The translations under genes were made by a program, and so were the position numbers. Below the pieces are notes generated by a model, which did not search any database, was not told the origin of the DNA, and saw nothing but the letters and a program-made list of their open reading frames with translations. Below are positions 25,346 to 33,729 of a DNA stretch of 35,667 nt, piece after piece; the first letter of the stretch is position 1; each line of letters opens with the position of its first letter. Origin of the DNA: Anaerolineae bacterium (lineage in GTDB: Bacteria; Chloroflexota; Anaerolineae; Aggregatilineales; Phototrophicaceae); contig JAUZRW010000025.1 in assembly GCA_030950085.1 (NCBI GenBank), positions 1 to 35,667 of the forward strand. The letters are read 5' to 3'.

Positions 25346-27027
25346 AGGGTTTCGCTTCCATTATGAGCGTGTCCATTTGCTTCCTCGATAGGCGGTGCGA
25401 TATCTTCGGGTAGGCGACCTAAGCGTATCGCCCCTGCTTCCGCGCCAAGTGTTTCAATTAAGCCTTCGAGTGTAATTTGTAGCAAATCATCGACTGTATT
25501 CGCTGATTGATACTGCGAGACCAATTCACCAATACGCTGCTCTTGGGCAGTGGCTTCTTGCGTCTCTTCAAACAAACGAGCATTATCGAGACTCACGGCA
25601 AGGCGTTGTGAAATTGCTTGAATCATATCAATCGTGCTTTCATTACTCGCGCTGTCTATATCTATCTCAATCGCACCGACAACCTCACCACGCAATTCAA
25701 TCGGGACAGCAATTTTATCCGCACCATCTTCTTCAAACGCGATAGGTCGCCGCCGTTGACCCGATTCCACCATTTTGTCTGTCCACTGTGCCTTGTTGTT
25801 AAACCGTTGCCCGTCTAGTGTGACACCGATGATGCGCCTGTCCATTTTGAGATAATCTGCCCATGCTTGGCGCGTTAACTGACGATTAAGGCGTTGAATT
25901 TCGCGCAGGTTGGTTTCAGACTCGATGAATAGGCGCTTGTTCTCGTCCAGATTATGTGCCTGTCTCTCGAAAAGCCGTGCATTACGAATCGCAGTTGCTA
26001 ATTGATTAGTAATCACGTTCAAGATGCGAATCTCGTTGTTCGTAAAGGCATTAGAGACGCGGCTTTGGACATCTAATGCGCCGATAATGCCATCACCGTC
26101 TCTAATCGGAATCGCCAACTCAGAGCGCGTATCCGGCAGCAACTCATTAAAGGCATGACCTTTATCTTGGTCGGCATCACGAGCGATAATCGGTTCGCCA
26201 GAAAGCGTTACACGCCCGATAACACTATCAGCCGCTAAAGGTAAGCGATGACCACGCGCCAACATTTGTTCACCCACTTCACCGGTGCTGGCTTGTAGAT
26301 AAGCGTATTCACGGGCTTCATCAATCAAAAAGATTTGGACATGATAAAAGGCGAAACGGTCACGCACAATCTCCACTGAGCGTTTCAGCAGTTCATCCAA
26401 TTCCAGCATTTGTGACACATTTTGCCCAATATTGGCGCTTGCCTCAAGTAAGGCTGCTGTCCGTTGAGAATTACGAGCAACAGCTTCTAAACGGTCAATG
26501 AAGAAGCGCAGCATTAATCCCAGCACTGGCGGCAGCAATGTCAGCAGCAGTGTGACGATGACGGGGAAAATTGTACGGTCTAGTTCTGCCAATTCAGCAC
26601 CGAGCTTACCACTATAAGTAACAAACCACACCGTTGCTGTAATAGATAGCGCATTCACAAGCCAAAAAATAAGGCGTGGAGAGATAATCGCGGCACTCAC
26701 TGTCGCCAGCATGAGCAAGATGATGAGGATATCAAAATCTCCTGTGAAGGAGAAAATGCTGACAAGAACAAGATAAATGACAGCACTTGTGCCGATAGTA
26801 CGCACATTACGCCCACGATGCACAATGGCTAAACCACCCGCAGAAAGCCCGGCCGCTAGAGTAGAAACGATACCAGAGAAGGAAAATAAGCTATCTTCAA
26901 GTTGAATCGTAATGGCGAGTACAACACTCGCTACAAGAATGAATATCAACAAGACCTGAACTGCCCGTATCCGCAATTGCATGATGACATCTTGTGCGTC
27001 TGTTTTGGGGATAAAATTCGTTAACAT
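25342..27027 (-). CDS. multi-spanning membrane GAF protein without kinase domain, 561 aa
   Basis: About six helices in residues 20-185, GAF at about 225-350 with the common YHVQIFLID...LDVQS pattern, the linker RLNRQLTRQAW, a GAF C-half (AVPIELRGEVVGAIEIDID) and the trailer ending AGAIRLG. The start is placed at ATG 27027, 7 bases after the upstream stop, with GGAG ahead of it; an in-frame codon at 27129 would overlap the upstream gene by about 95 bases and is unlikely. No output domain. Confidence 0.82.
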   Translation of the reverse strand: MLTNFIPKTDAQDVIMQLRIRAVQVLLIFILVASVVLAITIQLEDSLFSFSGIVSTLAAGLSAGGLAIVHRGRNVRTIGTSAVIYLVLVSIFSFTGDFDILIILLMLATVSAAIISPRLIFWLVNALSITATVWFVTYSGKLGAELAELDRTIFPVIVTLLLTLLPPVLGLMLRFFIDRLEAVARNSQRTAALLEASANIGQNVSQMLELDELLKRSVEIVRDRFAFYHVQIFLIDEAREYAYLQASTGEVGEQMLARGHRLPLAADSVIGRVTLSGEPIIARDADQDKGHAFNELLPDTRSELAIPIRDGDGIIGALDVQSRVSNAFTNNEIRILNVITNQLATAIRNARLFERQAHNLDENKRLFIESETNLREIQRLNRQLTRQAWADYLKMDRRIIGVTLDGQRFNNKAQWTDKMVESGQRRRPIAFEEDGADKIAVPIELRGEVVGAIEIDIDSASNESTIDMIQAISQRLAVSLDNARLFEETQEATAQEQRIGELVSQYQSANTVDDLLQITLEGLIETLGAEAGAIRLGRLPEDIAPPIEEANGHAHNGSETL

Positions 27028-27034
27028 AAGCAAC

Positions 27035-28729
27035 TTACTCCGTAGCACCATTTGCTTGACGCTGGCTTTGTTTTCTGCGTTCTGGGATACCGAGACGAAT
27101 CGTGACTTTGTTAGCCTGCAATGTATCACTGAGACTGCGAGCGGCTTCTGCTAAGGTCGCCTCTACATTGATAGCCGATTGTAAGCGCGTGCTAATTTCG
27201 TTGATGAGTGCTTCGCGCTGGGCAGTACGCTGGCTCTCTTCAACCAGCCGTGTATTTTCTGCGGCGAGACCAAAACGCCCACTGACTTCCTGCACCAGTT
27301 CCAAATCTGCTGGTGTGAACTCGCCCTCTGCGTCTAACTCAAATTCCATCGCCCCGACCACCACACCACGAACGCGCAACGGCACGGCAATGATATTATC
27401 TTGCAGGACAATGCCCCCTGTTTGCGCCGCATTCTGAAGCGATTCTGTCCAATCCGAAACACTTTCGACAGTATTGCTATCGACTTCAATATTTAAGCCC
27501 AGTAATTCACCCTTATCACCAAGATATTCTGACCATGCTCGTCCAATTAATCGCTGGTTCAAACGCTCGACTTCTCGCAAAGCATGTCGCGTCTGTTCCG
27601 CAAGACGTTGATTTTCTTCGACACGCGCTTTCGCTGCCTTAAACTGGCGAATATTATCAATGGCAAGTGACAAACTATTTGCTAAAGATTGAAAAGTCAG
27701 CATATCAAATTCGTCTAATACCAAATCTTCACGACTCTGCAAATCGAGTGCACCAATAATATTATCACTAATCTGCAAGGGAAAAGCGACTTCAACACGG
27801 GTCTCGGCAAGTAATTGATTTTGACGATGAACAGAGTCTTCATCGCTGGAACGTGCAATTACAGCTTCCCCTTGAAATGTGGTTTGCCCGATAACGCTCA
27901 GACTACCCACGGCGAGGCTATGCCCTTTTTGAATGAGTTGCTGACCGGTTTCGCCTGTGCTGGCAACTAAACGGGCTTGCACACCATCGTCATTAATGAG
28001 GAAAACTTGTGCATGGTAAATCTGCGGGTAATTTTCCAAAATCATTTGTAGTGCATTATTCAATGTTTCATCAAGCGATGCACGCTCTGAGGCTTGGCGT
28101 GTAATCCGTGTATTGATTTCTGCCAACTTGAATCGCTCTGCACTTTCGATAACACGACCTTCTGTACGATTTGCCTTCGCATAGCGCAGAAAGACATATA
28201 CAATGACAAATAGCACGAGGTAAACACCAAAACCTTCAATACTGGCATTCACAAAACTATCCGGTGATGCAGTGACAAATATCAGGGCATATGCCAGAAC
28301 GCTGCCACCACCCAATACAGCCAAACCTTTCTCACCTAATGTTATCGCACTCAACACCAGAATTGTGGCTAACATCAAATACTCAAAATCGGACTCCTGA
28401 GTATTAATGATGGTATAAAGGACAGTTGCGAGCAATGCGCTGCCTAAAAACGCCGCCGCACTTAGATAGTAACCAAAACGCACGATTGCAATCACAACAA
28501 GGGTGATTAGAGCAAAAACAACACTAATGCCAAATTCGATACTTAGTCCATTGTTAATTGTTTGGATTAAGATAGTGGAGCCGTCGCTATTTGGTAAAAT
28601 AATAAAGACAATCACATCAGCAATGAGCATAATGCTTGCTAAGATATAGAGTAATCGCGCTTGTTCTTTGCGTGCGGCGGTCTGATAATGTTCTGTGCTA
28701 AAGAGTGTGGTCAGCAAAGTATCCATCAC
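27035..28729 (-). CDS. multi-spanning membrane GAF protein without kinase domain, 564 aa
   Basis: Six or seven helices in residues 25-190, GAF at about 238-363 (YHAQVFLIND...ALDLQS), the linker RLNQRLIGRAWSEYL, a GAF C-half near 455-500 (AVPLRVRGVVVGAMEFELD) and the trailer ending KVTIRLG. The start is GTG 28729 or the ATG next to it at 28726; both are well spaced from GGGAG, and the upstream stop ends right there. No output domain. It is a paralogue of the two genes that follow it. Confidence 0.82.
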   Translation of the reverse strand: MMDTLLTTLFSTEHYQTAARKEQARLLYILASIMLIADVIVFIILPNSDGSTILIQTINNGLSIEFGISVVFALITLVVIAIVRFGYYLSAAAFLGSALLATVLYTIINTQESDFEYLMLATILVLSAITLGEKGLAVLGGGSVLAYALIFVTASPDSFVNASIEGFGVYLVLFVIVYVFLRYAKANRTEGRVIESAERFKLAEINTRITRQASERASLDETLNNALQMILENYPQIYHAQVFLINDDGVQARLVASTGETGQQLIQKGHSLAVGSLSVIGQTTFQGEAVIARSSDEDSVHRQNQLLAETRVEVAFPLQISDNIIGALDLQSREDLVLDEFDMLTFQSLANSLSLAIDNIRQFKAAKARVEENQRLAEQTRHALREVERLNQRLIGRAWSEYLGDKGELLGLNIEVDSNTVESVSDWTESLQNAAQTGGIVLQDNIIAVPLRVRGVVVGAMEFELDAEGEFTPADLELVQEVSGRFGLAAENTRLVEESQRTAQREALINEISTRLQSAINVEATLAEAARSLSDTLQANKVTIRLGIPERRKQSQRQANGATE

Positions 28730-30853
28730 TTAATCTCCCGAAGGCTTTGGCACATTTAAACCCAAACGGATGCGTGCGCGTTTTGCGCCGAGTGCCTTGC
28801 CCAACTCTTGTGCTGTCACCTGCAATATAGCTGTTACATCGGTTTGTTGTTGTAGCATGGCAATAATCTCATTCGCTTTTACTTTATTTAGTGCAAGGCG
28901 TTGACTCTGCGAATAAGTTTCGGCATTGGCAATAGCGACAGCCAGTTGATTAGTCATCTGGCGGAAGGCGGCGACATCAGTGGTGCTGTATGCCCCATCG
29001 TGCAAGCTACCCACTTCCAAAACCCCCAACAAGACACCCCCAGCAATTAACGGCGCGACCATCAATGAGCGCAATGTGGCAACCCATGGATGTTCCCAAT
29101 CCCAACCAGATTGTAGAGCCTCAACATGAATAAGATGTCGTTTTTCCCATGCTTGTGCGGCAATGGTGTCACTTTCTTTTGCAACAGCGATGCCCGGCAA
29201 TGTGACTTGACCGCCATCTTCCCAAAATTGGGCGCTCATCCGAAAATTTTCAATATTGCGATCATATATCATCACGGCGACATAATCCGCAGTGATAATG
29301 TTACGGCTGTATTCCAAAACAGTGCTGAGGATTTCTTCTAATTGCAATGAGGCTTGCATCGCCTGACCAAACTCCGCGATTTGTTGCAGTTGTGCCGCTT
29401 GCGCCTGTGAATGTCGCAAAAGGCGTAATTTTTGAAGATTAACAGCAATCTGAGAAACCATGGCTTCCGTTGACTCAATGGTTTGTGGCAAAAAAGATGC
29501 CACTTTTTCGTAACGGTCTAAACCAATGGTCGCTAATAATTTCCCATTCAGGTCAAACATCGGTAAGAAGATAACGGATTGCACCTTGAGTTCGGTTAAT
29601 ACTTGCCGACTAAGGGGGGGTAAGGTTGTATCCTGAACAACATCAGGGATGATGAGTGATTGACCACTCTGACGCAGAATCTCAGCGATGCTGTTTGCAC
29701 CCGCTTCAACTTCTACCCCAACACTACCCGTATCCGGATACTCGGCTACAATGTGAGAAATAGCATTGTCAGCAGCCAGCAAGCCAATACCCACATGGTC
29801 AAACTCTGTCGCCTCATAGAGTACCTGTACCATATCTTGCAACAATTTAATTTCATCTTGTTCCACATTGGCACGCTGAATTAAACCATTGAGCAGCGAC
29901 AAGACCCGTGTTTGCTCTTGGGTTTGCTGGAGAAGACGACGTTTTTCAATGATAGCGGCGGCTTGTTGGGCAATGTTCTGGAAGATTTGCTTTTCTAGCG
30001 GGGTGGGGGCTAAAGAATTTGTTGTATCAATAATCGTGATGAAGCCATAAAGTGTATTTTGGATATGAAGCGGCAAGCAGTAGAGTGAATGTAGATTGCG
30101 TGATTGCAACCATGCACGGTCTTCTTCGGTAAAGCGTTCATCTGTTTCAGCATTACTGACGAGAAAATCCCCTTGCGTAAGCAGGTTTTCATGGACAATC
30201 TGAATGTAAGAAAGATTGACAGCAACAGGGTCATCAGTTTGGAAAGTTGCTGAACGATTGGCTGTGACGATTGCTGTAGCGCCCTCAAGTGTTCCGTCGG
30301 CTGCATAATCAAAAACATTGATAGCGACAAACTGTGATTGCTGGATTGAGTTGATAGCGAAGATGCTCACAATTTGCTCTAATGATTCGGCTTGGCTAAA
30401 TTGTGATGTGAGAGTGACTTCGCGCTGGAGGAGTTGCTCTAGCTGTTTGCTATACAATACCGAACTTAATTGGGCGGCGATAGTATCCAACATATACTTA
30501 TCTGCTGGAAGTTCACTACATTCGACAGTGAGAAGCCCAAATATGGCGTTATAACGCCCTCGAAGCGGCGCAATTAACAAATTATGGCGTTCATCTATTG
30601 TAGATTCACCCGATGTAGCCGCATGTTGATAGGGTGAGCCGTCTTCTATGGGATAGAATTTACCAAGAATCGCATCACCATCGACACTATACCAAACGAC
30701 CATGCCATCATGCGTGAGACGATAGACCTGAGCGCAAGTCGCGTTTGGGATACTGTCAATCACCTCCGGTAGTGCCTCTTCTAGCACAGCTTCGGGTGTC
30801 GAAATATCTTGCCGATGAACAAGTGGGAGCAAATTTACATTTTCTTCGGTCAT
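28730..30853 (-). CDS. soluble four-GAF protein, 707 aa
   Basis: No membrane segment or signal peptide. Four GAF-type domains in tandem at about 10-150, 160-325, 340-495 and 510-660, each joined by helices of the LLQQTQEQTRVL kind, then the operon's common trailer (ELGKALGAKRARIRLG). No kinase or other output. It is the first large gene of the operon and is 49 bases downstream of the second response regulator. Likely a cytoplasmic sensor subunit for the giant kinase (inference). Confidence 0.85.
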   Translation of the reverse strand: MTEENVNLLPLVHRQDISTPEAVLEEALPEVIDSIPNATCAQVYRLTHDGMVVWYSVDGDAILGKFYPIEDGSPYQHAATSGESTIDERHNLLIAPLRGRYNAIFGLLTVECSELPADKYMLDTIAAQLSSVLYSKQLEQLLQREVTLTSQFSQAESLEQIVSIFAINSIQQSQFVAINVFDYAADGTLEGATAIVTANRSATFQTDDPVAVNLSYIQIVHENLLTQGDFLVSNAETDERFTEEDRAWLQSRNLHSLYCLPLHIQNTLYGFITIIDTTNSLAPTPLEKQIFQNIAQQAAAIIEKRRLLQQTQEQTRVLSLLNGLIQRANVEQDEIKLLQDMVQVLYEATEFDHVGIGLLAADNAISHIVAEYPDTGSVGVEVEAGANSIAEILRQSGQSLIIPDVVQDTTLPPLSRQVLTELKVQSVIFLPMFDLNGKLLATIGLDRYEKVASFLPQTIESTEAMVSQIAVNLQKLRLLRHSQAQAAQLQQIAEFGQAMQASLQLEEILSTVLEYSRNIITADYVAVMIYDRNIENFRMSAQFWEDGGQVTLPGIAVAKESDTIAAQAWEKRHLIHVEALQSGWDWEHPWVATLRSLMVAPLIAGGVLLGVLEVGSLHDGAYSTTDVAAFRQMTNQLAVAIANAETYSQSQRLALNKVKANEIIAMLQQQTDVTAILQVTAQELGKALGAKRARIRLGLNVPKPSGD

Positions 30854-30902
30854 AGCAGTTCTAACCCCTGTAACGGCGATTTGTTATTGACAGTATAGAG
30901 CT

Positions 30903-31325
30903 TTACTGCCACTCCCAGACTGCTTCCCCGTTCAATAAACGCCGAATTTGCTCTGGGAAACGGTCTGCATCGAGCGGTTTGCCTAGGAAGCCATCAAAAC
31001 CGCTTTTTTGGGCGCGGCGCATCTGGTCTTCACTAGCTTCTGCGGTGACGGCACACACAATCGTTTCTTTCAAACGTGGGTTTGCCCGTACTTTTTGCAG
31101 GGCTTGGTAGCCATCTTCATATGGGAGGCGAATATCCATCAAAATTAAATCAATACGGGGTAACGTCTCGGCAAATTGGACGACCTGCCAACCACTCGTC
31201 TTCCACTCACAACGTTGAACTCCCATAAAAGCCAACATACGGGCAATCAACACGAAATTCGGTACATTATCTTCGACCACAAGGACGTGTGCTTCACTAG
31301 GGTCAATCGGATTACGTTTACTCAT
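30903..31325 (-). CDS. single-domain response regulator, 140 aa
   Basis: A receiver domain alone: acidic pair E18/D19 in VVEDN, phospho-acceptor D64 in LMDIRLP, switch threonine in AVTAEA, K116 in GKPLD. No DNA-binding or enzymatic output. It probably carries phosphoryl groups between proteins or binds a target. ATG 31325 has AAGGA upstream and lies 8 bases after the previous stop. Compared with its neighbour it has an insertion around QRCEWKTSGWQVV, so it is not a simple duplicate. Confidence 0.9.
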   Translation of the reverse strand: MSKRNPIDPSEAHVLVVEDNVPNFVLIARMLAFMGVQRCEWKTSGWQVVQFAETLPRIDLILMDIRLPYEDGYQALQKVRANPRLKETIVCAVTAEASEDQMRRAQKSGFDGFLGKPLDADRFPEQIRRLLNGEAVWEWQ

Positions 31326-31333
31326 GTGCTTCC

Positions 31334-31696
31334 TTATGTAAGAAATTGCGAAATCTCATCAACAAAGGTATCAATATTAATCGGCTTGCTGATGTAACCA
31401 TCACAGCCTGCCTCTAAAATCATCTCACGATCACCTTGCATGGCATTAGCGGTGACAGCGACAATTCGTGTTTGGGCAATACCGGGAATGCTACGAATAT
31501 AATTCGTGGCTTCCAAACCGTTCATTTCCGGCATCGCAATATCCATTAGAATCAGATTTGGTTGATGCTCAATTGCCAGTTGGATACCATCGGCAGCATT
31601 ATCAGCCTCATCGACTTCAAAACCCTCAGCCACAAGCACGCGCTTCACGAGCAGACGATTGGCAAAATCATCATCAATATATAGGACACGCGGCAT
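31334..31696 (-). CDS. single-domain response regulator, DivK-like, 120 aa
   Basis: A complete receiver domain with IDDD at the start, phospho-acceptor D52 in LMDIAMPEMNG, VTANAM and K104 in ISKPIN, the pattern of DivK/CheY-type regulators that pass phosphoryl groups in a relay. The start is ATG 31696, 8 bases after AGGAG; a TTG one codon upstream is less likely. It is the first gene of the nine-gene operon, preceded by an inverted repeat at 31732-31770. Confidence 0.92.
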   Translation of the reverse strand: MPRVLYIDDDFANRLLVKRVLVAEGFEVDEADNAADGIQLAIEHQPNLILMDIAMPEMNGLEATNYIRSIPGIAQTRIVAVTANAMQGDREMILEAGCDGYISKPINIDTFVDEISQFLT

Positions 31697-31731
31697 CAAA
31701 CTATCTCCTCTGTTATTTGGATAGGTTTATC

Positions 31732-31770
31732 AGCCTGAAAATGACATTGCGGCAAGCAAACCATCAGGCT
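31732..31770 (-). promoter_or_regulatory. inverted repeat in the leader of the signalling operon
   Basis: AGCCTGA (31732-31738) and TCAGGCT (31764-31770) are perfect inverted repeats 25 bases apart, with a smaller TTGC-G-GCAA dyad between them. The block ends 35 bases before the first ATG. It could be an operator or a leader hairpin. I found no convincing -10/-35 pair next to it. Confidence 0.35.
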
Positions 31771-31804
31771 AAAGCAGTCCTTCTAGCGATTTCACGGCTT
31801 TGTA

Positions 31805-31905
31805 TGTGGAATCTGAAAAGTAATTGGAAATAAAATCTCGTCTTTGTAGGGGCATAGCGCGCTATGCCCTTACGAGCGAATTCTAAGAACTTCTAGGACT
31901 CTACA
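31805..31905. repeat. inverted-repeat element, family B, copy 3
   Basis: Starts TGTGGAATCTGAAAA, ends AACTTCTAGGACTCTACA. The centre is TGTAG followed by the same 20-bp palindrome GGGCATAGCGCGCTATGCCC (31850-31869) as in copy 1, in the opposite orientation. Confidence 0.65.
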
Positions 31906-32409
31906 TAACATGACTATAGAAATGGCTAAAATTAGACTCTCGATAGTACGACCTATCTATCAATTGTGATTACAGTTGATTATAACATGAGAATACAACG
32001 GAAAATCATATGCTTACCTTAAGGGTTCTCAAATCAATCTTGCTGGATAAGAAATTTCTTGACAATAGCCCTATACTCACAAGCCTTAAGTAACTCACGT
32101 TACGCAGTAACAAATCATCAGACTAATAGAACAACTGTGTCGAGGATGATATTCAAGTTTTTAGTTTACAGTTCACAGTTTTCAGTACGATAGTCTAAGG
32201 AATTAGCGCATCTGTAAACTGATAACTGACGACTCATCACTGTGGTAAAAAATCCTTGCTCTGCGAAAGCCTGATAAACCGACAAGTGCGTAACCTCCGT
32301 TAAGTAAATTATGCTCTATACAGCTATCAAATACTAGCTATAGTGTGTCTATTCTAACCTAAATCTGCCGATTACCGTACTGTTTTTTAGCCAAGTGTGA
32401 AGATAAAAC
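31906..32409. other. intergenic region without a gene
   Basis: A 504-bp AT-rich gap between divergent transcription units. There is a spaced inverted repeat AGTTTACAG (32163-32171) and CTGTAAACT (32212-32220), within CAGTT/AACTG-rich sequence. A possible -10 TATAGT near 32340 faces the beta-propeller gene. No open frame or RNA gene was recognised. Confidence 0.5.
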
Positions 32410-33636
32410 ATGCTCATGAGACATATTCTAATTTTATTTATCATGTTGCTTTTGTTGAATACTGTCATTAATGCACAAGATTTGCCGCGTTGCTCGGAGC
32501 GTCCATTGAGAGCCGATTTACCACGAGTAGAGTCGCGTCTATGGTGCATCGAACGTCCGATTTTTGAACAAGACGCAGGTGAATTAGCCTTCACAGCAAT
32601 CGAAGCAATGCCCGATGGTAGGCTCTATGCGACACGTCCGCTAACGGGTGAATTGCTTGTCATGCTCGATAGTGATGGCGATGCTTTGCCGGATAACCCC
32701 ACTGTGGTTGCTCGTGGGATGCGCTTCCCGAATGGCTTGGTCTATGCTGAGGATGCCCTCTATATTATAGGCGATGGACATATTTATCGCTTTGCTGAGG
32801 ATACATTAGAAACAATTGTTGATGATTTACCTGTCGGACAGGGTTTCATAGCGAGTGGTATCACCTATTATGACGGCTGGCTGTATGTGGGTGTGCCTAT
32901 GCCTTGTGATTTTTGTGAATCCGACAATGACTTACACGGCACTATCATTCAGATAGCGATGGATGGCAGTCAACGGCGCATTATCGCACAAGGGCTACGC
33001 TATCCTGCGGCACTCGCTGTATGGGACGCTGCATTATGGGTAACAGATACCGGACGCGATGACGCACGCAGTATTGCCGCAACTGATGAAATCAATCGTA
33101 TTGATTTAGACGATTTAGACAGCGAGACAATCCCACACTTTGGCTTTCCATATTGTGAAGGTCGTGAGAATGAAGCCAATTTCCGCGCAGATTTTGATTG
33201 CAACAGCACAACACAGGCGACTCTTCTTTTATATACCCATAGCACGCCGCTTGCACTGCAACCCTATCGTGGCGCGGCTTTTCCATTTTTAGCAGATGAT
33301 TTATTACTCGTCTTGGGTGGGTCAGTCAATAATGACAGCATACGGGGCTATCAAGTCGTCTTTATCGAGCAAGAAGGCGATACGCTATTTTTTGAGACAG
33401 CCCTCCCCTCAGATCGTTTTATTGCAGGCGTTGACCGTGTCGCTTATACATCGGATGGTTATTTGCCACTCTTTGCCCAACGCTTAAATCGGCGCGGTGC
33501 AGGGGTTTGGCCTCATCGTATTTTTGATGTGGCACTGAGTCCTGAGGGTTGGATTTATATCAGCGTCGGTGGGGGGCAAATTTTTGTCTTGCGTCCGAGC
33601 GATTCTGACCCCTGTAACTATCGCGGCTGTCAATAA
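32410..33636 (+). CDS. secreted beta-propeller protein, sorbosone/glucose dehydrogenase-like, 408 aa
   Basis: Residues 1-22 are a signal peptide (hydrophobic core ILILFIMLLLL, ending INA). The mature part looks like a beta-propeller of the soluble sugar dehydrogenase/NHL type: repeated short strands such as EAMPDGRLYATRP, RFPNGLVYAEDALYI, RYPAALAVWDAALWVTDTGRDD and VALSPEGWIYISVGG. A CDFC pair and late DPCNYRGC cysteines suggest disulfides. The cofactor residues cannot be checked without alignment, so enzyme activity is unproved; a binding propeller is equally possible. The start is ATG 32410, or 32416 two codons later. Confidence 0.72.
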   Translation: MLMRHILILFIMLLLLNTVINAQDLPRCSERPLRADLPRVESRLWCIERPIFEQDAGELAFTAIEAMPDGRLYATRPLTGELLVMLDSDGDALPDNPTVVARGMRFPNGLVYAEDALYIIGDGHIYRFAEDTLETIVDDLPVGQGFIASGITYYDGWLYVGVPMPCDFCESDNDLHGTIIQIAMDGSQRRIIAQGLRYPAALAVWDAALWVTDTGRDDARSIAATDEINRIDLDDLDSETIPHFGFPYCEGRENEANFRADFDCNSTTQATLLLYTHSTPLALQPYRGAAFPFLADDLLLVLGGSVNNDSIRGYQVVFIEQEGDTLFFETALPSDRFIAGVDRVAYTSDGYLPLFAQRLNRRGAGVWPHRIFDVALSPEGWIYISVGGGQIFVLRPSDSDPCNYRGCQ

Positions 33637-33645
33637 ACGTAAGTA

Positions 33646-33669
33646 ACGCGAATTTCCAACGATTCGCGT
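33646..33669. terminator. hairpin between convergent genes
   Basis: ACGCGAAT (33646-33653) and ATTCGCGT (33662-33669) form a perfect 8-bp stem with an 8-base loop, 9 bases after the beta-propeller stop. A solitary family B end (GACTCTACATAA) follows at about 33706-33717. Confidence 0.55.
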
Positions 33670-33729
33670 TTCAGTATCTTTGTGCTTCATCTTTTCTGTT
33701 TTACCGACTCTACATAATTGCAATCTTGG

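Noticed and set aside
32163-32220. CAGTT-rich inverted repeat as an RNA gene
   Set aside because: The arms are 9 bases and 40 bases apart, and no stable fold or known RNA motif could be recognised by eye.
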